Shown: positions 1-7,220 of the stretch, piece after piece
Layout of the letters: each line of letters begins with the position of its first letter
Position numbering within the stretch: position 1 is the stretch's first letter
Notes under the pieces: model-generated
What the model was told of the DNA's origin: nothing
Seen by the model: the letters and a program-made list of their open reading frames with translations, nothing else
Databases searched by the model: none
Position numbers and translations under genes: made by a program
Source of the DNA: Prevotellaceae bacterium UBA7017
GTDB taxonomy: Bacteria > Bacteroidota > Bacteroidia > Bacteroidales > Bacteroidaceae
Length of the DNA: 21,107 bases
Assembly: GCA_002449535.1 (NCBI GenBank)
Contig: DJWZ01000110.1
Coordinates: forward strand, 1,934 to 23,040
Direction of reading: 5' to 3'

Positions 1-411
1 TCTGAAGACAACCTTACCCTGCATATTGCAGAGCTGACCGACGATTATCTTCACCATTCAGGTCGCTATACACGCGTTGCTCCTGCAGGGCATAATGAGG
101 CTCCTGCTATATTCAAGAAAGACGGTACATACTGGATGATAACTTCCGGATGTACCGGTTGGAAGCCTAATGAAGCCCGTATGTTCTCTGCTACCAGTAT
201 CTGGGGACCGTGGACACAGCATCCGAATCCTTGCGTCGGTCCTAAGGCAGAGATAACTTTTGGAGGACAAAGCACCTTTATTCTACCCTATAAAGACGGG
301 TTTATCTTCATGGCAGACATCTGGCGTCCGAGGCATCCAAGCGATGCGAGATACATCTGGTTGCCAATCGAATTTAAGGATGGGAAACCGGTTATTAAAG
401 GTGAGAGGTGA
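1..411 (+). CDS. GH43-type glycoside hydrolase, C-terminal part
   Basis: The window opens inside this gene, in frame from base 1, and it ends at TGA 409-411, so about 136 C-terminal residues are visible. The segment HNEAPAIFKKDGTYWMITS fits the GH43 five-bladed propeller region that carries the general-acid glutamate (E33 of the visible part). It is followed by a GPW turn and a blade with QSTFILPYKDGFIFMAD. GH43 enzymes release arabinose, xylose or galactose from plant hemicelluloses and are usually exported in Bacteroidota. The N-terminal half with the catalytic base and any signal peptide lies outside the window, so substrate and location cannot be judged. It converges on the cvfB-like gene with a 30-bp gap and no obvious terminator. 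The GH127 gene about 1.3 kb away would suit the same arabinoside diet. Confidence 0.8.
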   Translation, partial: SEDNLTLHIAELTDDYLHHSGRYTRVAPAGHNEAPAIFKKDGTYWMITSGCTGWKPNEARMFSATSIWGPWTQHPNPCVGPKAEITFGGQSTFILPYKDGFIFMADIWRPRHPSDARYIWLPIEFKDGKPVIKGER

Positions 412-441
412 CAGTGCAGAGCCAGTCAAAGGTTTAAGAGT

Positions 442-1080
442 TTATTTTGCGAGCTCTATACCAGTGTCGGTGATGGTGATGAGGCGGCGTTTGTATAGGT
501 CACCGATGGCTTGTTTGTAGATGCGCTTGGAAACTCCAAACTGTGCTTCAATGTCTTCGGGGCTACTCTTATCGCTGAGATGGCAACGACCACCTTGCGT
601 CTGAAGATAGCGCAGGAGGGTATCAGAGAAATTAGTCACCATACGACGGGCATCTTCCGGCTTACGCCATTTCTCCACCTTAGAGGATGCCATGATACGA
701 TATGACTGTTCGTCGATGAGACAATAGATAAGGTATGTCTTTCCAACCTCCATGCGATGTTTCTGTTCACGGAAGGGGCAGAAGAGTTGTTTCATGAGCC
801 CCCAGTCAAGGAAGGCGCCAAATTTGTTGACATCGACACATTCGAGGGTGGCATACTCGCCCACCTGTACTTTCGGAGTTTGCGTGGTGGCAATAAGACG
901 TTCCTCATTGTCGAGATAGAGGAAAACGTCTATCTCGTCACCAACTTCAAGGAAGGTAGGCACATAGCGTTTGGGAAGAAGTATTTTTTCCTCATACCCT
1001 TCCGCCTTCAGATACATTCCGAAATCAACCTTCCATACCGCCTTCAGGCGATTGGTTCGTCCTAATTGTAGTTGTGCCAT
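442..1080 (-). CDS. CvfB-like S1 domain / winged-helix RNA-binding protein (short form)
   Basis: A 212-residue protein. Residues 1-62 (VDFGMYLKAEG then ILLPKRYVP) and about 70-130 (VNKFGAFLDWGLMKQLFCPF) look like two S1-type OB folds. Residues about 148-212 (DKSSPEDIEAQFGVSKRIY) form the winged helix typical of the CvfB family, whose members bind RNA and affect expression of surface and virulence genes. Family members recalled from Bacteroidota are about 275-280 residues with three S1 units. Here the chain passes almost directly from the second S1 unit (SSKVEKW) to the winged helix, so one S1 unit appears to be missing. The start MAQLQLGR is kept because it matches the expected N-terminus, even though it lies inside the 3' end of the upstream ATPase gene (56-nt overlap). 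The reading frame is intact throughout. Confidence 0.8.
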   Translation of the reverse strand: MAQLQLGRTNRLKAVWKVDFGMYLKAEGYEEKILLPKRYVPTFLEVGDEIDVFLYLDNEERLIATTQTPKVQVGEYATLECVDVNKFGAFLDWGLMKQLFCPFREQKHRMEVGKTYLIYCLIDEQSYRIMASSKVEKWRKPEDARRMVTNFSDTLLRYLQTQGGRCHLSDKSSPEDIEAQFGVSKRIYKQAIGDLYKRRLITITDTGIELAK

Positions 1081-1735
1081 TATCTTGTTCTATAATGCCA
1101 TCACGAAGATGGATTGTACGATCGGTTATTTGTGAGAGTCCTTCATCATGAGTCACAATGACGAAAGTCTGACCATATTTATCACGTAAGTCGAAGAACA
1201 GCTGATGCAGTTCTGCCTTATTGGTAGAGTCGAGGGAACCGGACGGTTCGTCAGCAAACACCACAGCAGGATTGTTTATTAGCGCGCGTGCTACCGCTAT
1301 GCGCTGTTTCTCACCGCCTGACAACTCTGCCGGCTTATGGTTTGCCCTGTCACTCATGCCAAGGAAGCCGAGCAATTCTGCACATCGTGCAGCCGCTTCG
1401 CTACGCTTGGTACCTGCTATGAGTGCCGGCAGGAGGATATTTTCCTCCGCCGTAAACTCTGGTAGCAGTTGATGAAACTGGAAGACAAATCCTATATTTC
1501 TATTACGGAAGTCCGCCAATCTGTTCTTAGAAAGGGACGAGGTATTGACACCATTGATGACAACATTGCCGCTATCGGCTTTGTCGAGGGTGCCCATTAT
1601 CTGTAGCAATGTTGTCTTACCTGCTCCAGAGGGTCCCACGATGCTGACCACCTCTCCTTTGGAGATATGGAGGTCAATACCCTTCAGTACTTGTATAGAG
1701 CCAAAGCTCTTTGTAATTCCTTCTACGTTTATCAT
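1025..1735 (-). CDS. lolD: LolD-type ABC transporter ATP-binding protein
   Basis: A 236-residue ABC ATPase with every core motif: Walker A GPSGAGKT (34-41), Q-loop VFQFHQLLPEFTAEEN (84-99), signature LSGGEKQR (138-145), Walker B VVFADEPSG (158-166) and H-loop THD (195-197). The Q-loop wording and the short linker match the LolD/MacB-type subfamily, which powers lipoprotein release from the inner membrane or peptide export with a LolC/E or MacB-like permease. No permease is visible beside it. The start MINVEGITKSFG overlaps the GH127 stop codon in an ATGA, implying translational coupling. The last ~20 residues, after LRDGIIEQ, extend beyond the usual end of such ATPases and run over the start of the cvfB-like gene. 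LolD is the likeliest label; another member of the subfamily is possible. Confidence 0.85.
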   Translation of the reverse strand: MINVEGITKSFGSIQVLKGIDLHISKGEVVSIVGPSGAGKTTLLQIMGTLDKADSGNVVINGVNTSSLSKNRLADFRNRNIGFVFQFHQLLPEFTAEENILLPALIAGTKRSEAAARCAELLGFLGMSDRANHKPAELSGGEKQRIAVARALINNPAVVFADEPSGSLDSTNKAELHQLFFDLRDKYGQTFVIVTHDEGLSQITDRTIHLRDGIIEQDNGTTTIRTNQSPEGGMEG

Positions 1736-3792
1736 TTAAAGAATCCGTTATCTTTCTGTTTCTCCGTCGTCACATGGGTTGCAGATGCTGCCTGCACACT
1801 TGCTGGCAACCAAACATCCATACCGCCCTTCTGACCACGATGGTCCCATGCGTAATATGGAATGAGGGTAAGCTTGCTGTCAGCAGTCTTCAGTTTGCCA
1901 TCGGTACCAACAGAAAGCACCTGTGCATCAGTCGTGATGCTCTGCACCTCATGGTCAGGGGTTATCTTGATATTCTGTCCCATTGCCAGTTGTGGACGGG
2001 CATTGAGAAGATATGTTGACACATCTGCACTGTTGTCCGGCCATTCAGCACAATAGACAAGTGGCCCACGCTCTACAGCGAGGCGGTTGCGATCAGCCTC
2101 AACCTTATCATTAGCCTTCACCAGACGTGGCTCCATGTCAAAGTGGATGTCTATCACATCACCTTTCTTCCACTTTGCCTGTATTGTAGCATATCCGTTG
2201 TCAAGGTTAAGGAGTTTCATTCCCTCGCCCGTAAGTTGTGTGCCATTTACATTTATGGAATATCCCAGTTTCTTGCCGTCAACATAAGAATACAGGTCGC
2301 TTGGCACTACTTCGCCACGCACCCATCCTGGGATACGAATCTTCATAGTGAACTCACCGCCACCTTTTACTATAGTCATTTTTATATCGCCATTATTGGG
2401 ATAGAGGGTTTCCTGCTTGATGGTGATACTCTTTCCGCCCACCTTCATAGTGGCAGTATTGCCCATGAACATATTTATGAAGAGGGTATTATCCTTTACA
2501 GCATATACATAGCCTGGAATTGAAGGTATGAAGCGACAGATGTTGCTTGGGCAGCAGGCACAGCCGAACCAGGGTTTGCGTGCATACTGTTGCTCTGCTG
2601 TACAGGAGAGAGGGTTTGGGTAGAAGAAGCCGTCACCCTGAATAGATACGCCTGAGAGAACGCCATTATAGAGTGAACGCTCAAGTACATCATAGTATTT
2701 TGCCTCGCCATGAAGCAAGAATAGACGATAGTTGGTATAAACATTACCTATCTGTGCACAAGTCTCGCAGTAAGCAGAAGCATTGGGGAGCTCATAGTTT
2801 GCCCCGAAAGCCTCGCCATCGTGGCGTGCCCCTACTCCTCCTGTGATATAGTATTTCTTTTCTACGATATTCTGCCAAATGCGGTCGATAGCGCTGATGT
2901 ATGCCGTATCACCTGTCAGGGCTGCCACATCCGCCATACCGCTGTACATATATTCTGCACGTACTGCATGACCGACAGCCTCATTCTGCTCTATGACGGG
3001 CTTATGAGCCTGAGAATAGGCATCGCGACGCTGTGTCTTACCACGCATATCAAGGAAATATCTTGCTTCGTCAAGGTATTTTTTGTTTTTGGTCAGGACA
3101 TAGAGCTTGCAAAGTCCCATCTCTGCTATCTGATGCCCGGGAACTACATGCGCCTGCCCCTCGTTAGGACCAACCTCGCGGCAAACACAATCGGCATATC
3201 TAATGGCAACATCAAGGAGGTTACGTTTCCCAGTTGCCTGATAGTGGGCACATGCCGCCTCAAGGAGGTGACCGAGGTTATAGAACTCATGCGACAACAC
3301 TTCCACCTTCTCCCAACGCTTACTTCCTGCCCATGAATGAGGCTTGTGAGGAGCCTTGGTACGAGCGGTATAGAGATAGCCGTCAGGTTCCTGACCACTT
3401 GCTATGACAGCAATGACACTATCTACATACTTGTCAAGAGGACGTCCATGATAGAGAGCCTTCGGATAGGTCTGCAGCAAGTAGCTGGCACCCTCGATGG
3501 TTTTATAAGGGTCTGTATCGTCGAAAGTGAAGGTCCAAGCGGTATCAGGATATTCCTGTGCCGGATTTGCCATGCATTTGGCGGCATTGGTGAAATTGGT
3601 ATAACGACCTGTCTCCTCACACTTATCGAAAGCCAAAGGAACTGTAACATCGCGAGAGGCTTTCAAACGAGGTGACCAAAAAGAATCACTGACCTTAACA
3701 GACGTAAAAGGTACTGGATTGATAGGATACTGTGCTACTGACGGCACAGAAAACGTCAGAATAAGACTGAGAGTAAAAAAAATCTTTTTCAT
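1732..3792 (-). CDS. GH127 beta-L-arabinofuranosidase (secreted)
   Basis: A 686-residue protein with a clear signal peptide (MKKIFFTLSLILTFSVPSVA, cleavage about residue 20), so periplasmic or surface-exposed. The body matches GH127 (formerly DUF1680), a retaining beta-L-arabinofuranosidase family with a zinc-bound cysteine nucleophile. The expected residues are visible: candidate acid/base E327 in HDGEAFG; zinc ligands E343 and C345 in AYCETCA; and the double cysteine C413-C414 in CACCPSN, of which C413 would be the nucleophile by analogy with HypBA1. Length is normal for the family. It follows cdsA after 72 bp of short word-like repeats and overlaps lolD by ATGA. Its place between housekeeping genes is odd; the functional neighbour is the GH43 gene at the window edge. 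Exact linkage specificity cannot be read from the sequence. Confidence 0.92.
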   Translation of the reverse strand: MKKIFFTLSLILTFSVPSVAQYPINPVPFTSVKVSDSFWSPRLKASRDVTVPLAFDKCEETGRYTNFTNAAKCMANPAQEYPDTAWTFTFDDTDPYKTIEGASYLLQTYPKALYHGRPLDKYVDSVIAVIASGQEPDGYLYTARTKAPHKPHSWAGSKRWEKVEVLSHEFYNLGHLLEAACAHYQATGKRNLLDVAIRYADCVCREVGPNEGQAHVVPGHQIAEMGLCKLYVLTKNKKYLDEARYFLDMRGKTQRRDAYSQAHKPVIEQNEAVGHAVRAEYMYSGMADVAALTGDTAYISAIDRIWQNIVEKKYYITGGVGARHDGEAFGANYELPNASAYCETCAQIGNVYTNYRLFLLHGEAKYYDVLERSLYNGVLSGVSIQGDGFFYPNPLSCTAEQQYARKPWFGCACCPSNICRFIPSIPGYVYAVKDNTLFINMFMGNTATMKVGGKSITIKQETLYPNNGDIKMTIVKGGGEFTMKIRIPGWVRGEVVPSDLYSYVDGKKLGYSINVNGTQLTGEGMKLLNLDNGYATIQAKWKKGDVIDIHFDMEPRLVKANDKVEADRNRLAVERGPLVYCAEWPDNSADVSTYLLNARPQLAMGQNIKITPDHEVQSITTDAQVLSVGTDGKLKTADSKLTLIPYYAWDHRGQKGGMDVWLPASVQAASATHVTTEKQKDNGFFK

Positions 3793-3864
3793 TTTGAATA
3801 TTGAATATTGTAAGTGAAGAGTGAAGAAAAACTGTCAACTATCAACTGTCAACTCTTACGATTC
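3793..3864. repeat. Intergenic word repeats between cdsA and GH127 gene
   Basis: This short spacer is almost wholly made of repeated words. TTGAATA occurs twice at 3794-3807, GTGAAGA twice from about 3814, and CAACTATCAACTGTCAACT at 3836-3854. The 13-mer TCAACTGTCAACT (3842-3854) recurs exactly at 20627-20639. No TAnnTTTG promoter is visible in it, so the GH127 gene probably depends on read-through from cdsA or on an unrecognised promoter. Confidence 0.75.
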
Positions 3865-4734
3865 TTATACCACCGTCAAGGTGTATATATACACTACAGC
3901 TGCCGGTATTGCCATGAGAGATGAGTCGAAGCGATCGAGCATTCCGCCGTGACCAGGCAGTATGTTGCCGCTATCCTTGATGCCAAGGGTACGCTTAAAC
4001 AATGACTCTACAAGGTCGCCGAGAGTTCCGAAGACAACAATTGTCAGTCCGAGTCCCATCCACTCCACGGTGTTGAGTCCTGTCGGCATAACGTCCAAGG
4101 ACGCGAGGAAGCCATTCTCATCGATATAAGATATCAGGTAAGCCACCAAAAGCACTATTACGGCACCACCTACAGAACCCTCCCATGATTTGCCCGGGCT
4201 GACACGAGGAAATAGTTTATGACGCCCAAGAAGGGAGCCTGTGCAATAAGCGCCTGTATCATTCATCCAAAGGAAGATGAAGACGCTGACAGGCAGCAGC
4301 ATGTTATACATCACCAAGCCAGAGTCGGCATATCCCCTGAAGGCGAGGACGGCAAGACATGAGAATGGCAAGGCGATATACATCTGCGACATCATGGCAT
4401 AAGCCCAATCATGGATTGGGTCAGGGTTGCGTGTAAACAGACCGCTGCAGAATAGGTATATCACTGTCAGCAGATAAGGGATGAACACTGATGACGGTGT
4501 CATACCACTGCAAAAGCCGACCATTGCGATAAACAGGAACACCCCTGCTGCCGTGCATATAAAGCGATTGACAGCGACATCCTGCCGTTTATTTACCAAA
4601 CCAGTGAACTCCCATATAGTCATTCCCGTAACGAGGGCAAAGAGAAATGCCATCGACGTAGGACGCAGGAAGCAGGTTAGGATAACGAGTACGAAAAGTA
4701 TTCCCGTTATGGTTCTAGTTATGAAATTAGACAT
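3865..4734 (-). CDS. cdsA: Phosphatidate cytidylyltransferase
   Basis: A 289-residue integral membrane enzyme that makes CDP-diacylglycerol from phosphatidate and CTP, the branch point of phospholipid synthesis. Hydrophobic segments fill the first ~160 residues and recur around 190-205 and 272-287. Family motifs are present in order: FLWMNDTGAY (154-163), SPGKSWEGSVGG (179-190), and the C-terminal signature GTLGDLVESLFKR (237-249), IKDSGNILPGHGG (252-264) and DRFDS (267-271). Length is normal. The start codon lies 2 bp after the ftsH stop, and the order rsfS-ftsH-cdsA is common in Bacteroidota, so the three are almost certainly one transcript. Confidence 0.96.
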   Translation of the reverse strand: MSNFITRTITGILFVLVILTCFLRPTSMAFLFALVTGMTIWEFTGLVNKRQDVAVNRFICTAAGVFLFIAMVGFCSGMTPSSVFIPYLLTVIYLFCSGLFTRNPDPIHDWAYAMMSQMYIALPFSCLAVLAFRGYADSGLVMYNMLLPVSVFIFLWMNDTGAYCTGSLLGRHKLFPRVSPGKSWEGSVGGAVIVLLVAYLISYIDENGFLASLDVMPTGLNTVEWMGLGLTIVVFGTLGDLVESLFKRTLGIKDSGNILPGHGGMLDRFDSSLMAIPAAVVYIYTLTVV

Positions 4735-4736
4735 GG

Positions 4737-6731
4737 TTAAGCCTGTTTATTTTCGTTTTCGTTTTGGTTATCGTTTTCATTAACGCTTTCGTTACCGTTA
4801 GCCTCAATGATTTCCTCTGCGCGGGAAGTCCAAGGACGCTTGCCAAAGATGCGTTCTACATCTTCTGCAAATATCACCTCACGCTGCATCAGGAGGTCTG
4901 CCAACTGGTTATGTCCCTCACGATGCTCTTCCAATAGAGTTTTCGCACGGGCATACTGCTCATTAACCATCTTCAGCACTTCGGAATCGATAACCTTTGC
5001 TGTTTCTTCCGAATATGGTTTTGTGAAATTATAATCATTATTGTCATAATAGCAGATATTTGGCAAGATGTCACTCATGCCATATATAGCTATCATGCTC
5101 TGCGCCATCTTCGTAGAACGTTCAAGGTCGTTCATAGCACCTGTAGAGATATGTCCTGTGAAGAGTTCTTCTGCAGCACGACCGCCCAGCAATGAGCACA
5201 TCTCGTCAAGCAGCTGGTCCTTGGTTGTCAGCTGACGTTCTTCCGGCAGATACCATGCAGCACCGAGGGCTCTGCCACGAGGTACTATGCTCACCTTTAC
5301 CAAAGGATTAGCATACTGACAGAACCATGAGCAGGTAGCATGTCCAGCCTCATGAAGGGCAACGGCACGCTTTTCGTCGTTTGTCATCACCTTTGTCTTC
5401 TTCTCCAATCCTCCAATGATGCGGTCAACGGCATCAAGGAAATCTTGCTTCGTAACAAGTTTTGAGTTATGGCGGGCTGCTATCAGGGCTGCCTCGTTAC
5501 ATACATTGGCAATGTCTGCTCCCGAGAAGCCTGGTGTCTGACGTGCCAAGAGGTCTATATCAAGGTTTTCGTCAACCTTTATCGGACGCAGATGAACCTG
5601 GAATATCTCTTTTCTTTCAGTGAGATCTGGGAGGTCCACATGTATCTCGCGGTCGAAGCGGCCTGCACGCAGCAATGCCTTGTCAAGCATATCTACACGG
5701 TTGGTTGCTGCCATGATGATGACACCGGAATTAGTGCCAAAGCCGTCCATCTCGGTAAGCAGTGCATTAAGGGTATTCTCACGTTCATCATTGCCTCCAT
5801 AGCCAGGGTTCTTGCTTCGGGCACGACCGATAGCATCGATTTCATCGATAAAAATGATGCTTGGCGCCTTCGCCTTTGCCTGAGCAAACGTATCACGTAC
5901 ACGGGATGCCCCGACACCGACAAACATCTCGACGAAGTCAGAACCAGACATAGAGAAGAATGGTACGCCAGCCTCTCCTGCGACTGCCTTTGCCAACAAT
6001 GTCTTACCAGTTCCCGGAGGACCTACCAAGAGGGCTCCCTTAGGTATTTTTCCGCCTAATTCGGTATATTTCTGTGGCTGCTTGAGGAAATCGACAATCT
6101 CCTGCACCTCCTGCTTTGCACCTGCCTGACCGGCTACATCCTTAAATGTAATTCCGAGAGAATTACCCTTGTCTATCATCTGTGCCTTAGAGCGTCCGAC
6201 GGAGAAGATTCCCCCGATACCGCCGCCTCCGCCACCGCTGAAGCGATTCATCAGGAAGAACCATATAAAGATAAACAATATCCACGGGGCAAGACTTATA
6301 AGGAAGTCGAGAATACCATTTCGGGAGGGGTCTTCATAAACGAGTTCTCCCTTGAATTTACCTTTGGCACGCTCAGCTTCCAAGAAAGCCTCCACTTGGT
6401 CAACACTACCATAGAACACCTCCACGTATGGCGCATCGCCTGTCTGTTGCTTGCCCTGATGGAACAAGTCACGAACATTTTCCGAACGAACATACATACG
6501 GAGTTTCGACTCCTGCTTGTTGACAACGACGCTCTTGGCATAGCCACGATCTACGTACGCCTTGAAATTGGAATATGATGCACGACGAACAGCACTCTGA
6601 CCTATCGACTGATCATTATCTGTAAAAAATATGACGCCAAGAGTTATGATGATAACAAGATAAATCCAACTCATGTTGAATTTTGGCATCCGAGGTGGTC
6701 GATTACCACTCATTGAAGCATTTGATGGCAT
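4737..6731 (-). CDS. ftsH: ATP-dependent zinc metalloprotease FtsH
   Basis: A 664-residue membrane-anchored AAA+ protease that degrades misfolded membrane proteins and short-lived regulators. TM1 spans about residues 20-36 and TM2 about 146-162, enclosing a periplasmic domain. A glycine-rich linker follows (FSGGGGGGIGG, 164-174). Then come Walker A GPPGTGKT (237-244), Walker B IIFIDEIDA (292-300), the second region of homology ending GRFDRE (357-362), and the zinc site HEAGH (460-464), with D534 in NDLERS as the likely third ligand. The last ~20 residues are an Asn/Glu-rich low-complexity tail coded by repeats of an AACGAAAAC-like word, which also occurs in intergenic DNA at 10554-10573. The first 20 residues, ahead of TM1, are polar and presumably cytoplasmic. 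The gene is intact. Confidence 0.97.
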   Translation of the reverse strand: MPSNASMSGNRPPRMPKFNMSWIYLVIIITLGVIFFTDNDQSIGQSAVRRASYSNFKAYVDRGYAKSVVVNKQESKLRMYVRSENVRDLFHQGKQQTGDAPYVEVFYGSVDQVEAFLEAERAKGKFKGELVYEDPSRNGILDFLISLAPWILFIFIWFFLMNRFSGGGGGGIGGIFSVGRSKAQMIDKGNSLGITFKDVAGQAGAKQEVQEIVDFLKQPQKYTELGGKIPKGALLVGPPGTGKTLLAKAVAGEAGVPFFSMSGSDFVEMFVGVGASRVRDTFAQAKAKAPSIIFIDEIDAIGRARSKNPGYGGNDERENTLNALLTEMDGFGTNSGVIIMAATNRVDMLDKALLRAGRFDREIHVDLPDLTERKEIFQVHLRPIKVDENLDIDLLARQTPGFSGADIANVCNEAALIAARHNSKLVTKQDFLDAVDRIIGGLEKKTKVMTNDEKRAVALHEAGHATCSWFCQYANPLVKVSIVPRGRALGAAWYLPEERQLTTKDQLLDEMCSLLGGRAAEELFTGHISTGAMNDLERSTKMAQSMIAIYGMSDILPNICYYDNNDYNFTKPYSEETAKVIDSEVLKMVNEQYARAKTLLEEHREGHNQLADLLMQREVIFAEDVERIFGKRPWTSRAEEIIEANGNESVNENDNQNENENKQA

Positions 6732-6740
6732 TTATTGTAG

Positions 6741-6775
6741 TTAAGAGTTAAGAATTAAGAATTAAGAGTTAAGAA
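6741..6775. repeat. Five tandem heptamers (TTAAGAR) between rsfS and ftsH
   Basis: Five head-to-tail copies of TTAAGAG/TTAAGAA occupy 6741-6775 in the order G, A, A, G, A. Two copies of CCTTTGA (6782-6795) follow, directly abutting the rsfS stop codon. They fill nearly all of the 64-bp space between the two genes, so in the mRNA they lie just upstream of the ftsH start. Copy number of such short units can change by slippage. Confidence 0.85.
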
Positions 6776-6795
6776 AATCAGCCTTTGACCTTTGA

Positions 6796-7158
6796 CTATT
6801 CTTCATCAGGGATTTCTGTTACCGTTGCATCTTGCCATAGTGATTCTATGTCGTAGAAATCGTGAGCCTCAGGAAGGAAGATGTGAACTATAACATCCAC
6901 ATAATCCATTGCTACCCAATAGCAATTTTCCAAACCTGCGATTTTGAGCGGTTTCTCCCCAAGTTCCTTACGCATCACCTCTTCTACATTATCTGCAATG
7001 GCTGATATTTGTGATGGCGAACCACCTTCACATATCACGAAAGCCTGGCAAATGACGCCATCCATGCCCTGCATGTCGATGACACTGATTCCACGCCCTT
7101 TCTTATCCTTTATAGCCTTTACGGCTGTATCTGTCAATTTTTGTATCTGTTCTGTCAT
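6796..7158 (-). CDS. rsfS: Ribosomal silencing factor RsfS
   Basis: A 120-residue protein of the RsfS/Iojap family, which binds ribosomal protein L14 and blocks 30S-50S joining when nutrients run low. Visible hallmarks are GRGISVIDMQGMDGVICQAF (21-40), the segment GGSPSQISAIADNVEE (45-60), and the family signature YWVAMDYVDVIVHIF (80-94), followed by PEAHDFYDIESLW. The length is normal. It is first of the minus-strand cluster, with a recognisable promoter 18 bp upstream, and is followed by ftsH after a 64-bp repeat-filled spacer. The start MTEQIQKL is the only sensible one before the family-conserved region. Confidence 0.95.
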   Translation of the reverse strand: MTEQIQKLTDTAVKAIKDKKGRGISVIDMQGMDGVICQAFVICEGGSPSQISAIADNVEEVMRKELGEKPLKIAGLENCYWVAMDYVDVIVHIFLPEAHDFYDIESLWQDATVTEIPDEE

Positions 7159-7175
7159 ATTGCAATTTTTGGGTG

Positions 7176-7206
7176 CAAATATACAAAAAAAAATCTATTT
7201 ACACAA
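7176..7206 (-). promoter_or_regulatory. Promoter of the rsfS-ftsH-cdsA cluster
   Basis: On the minus strand, TTG (7204-7206) and TATATTTG (7176-7183) are separated by 20 bp, matching the Bacteroidota sigma-ABfr pattern TTG / ~20 / TAnnTTTG. Transcription should start about 7169-7171, giving a very short leader before the ATG at 7158. The -7 box runs on into CACCC, as at other promoters in this window. Confidence 0.75.
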
Positions 7207-7220
7207 GAAGGTTGGAAAAT

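Noticed and set aside
2821..3336. 171-codon plus-strand open frame inside the GH127 gene
   Set aside because: It overlaps conserved GH127 coding sequence on the opposite strand and resembles no family.
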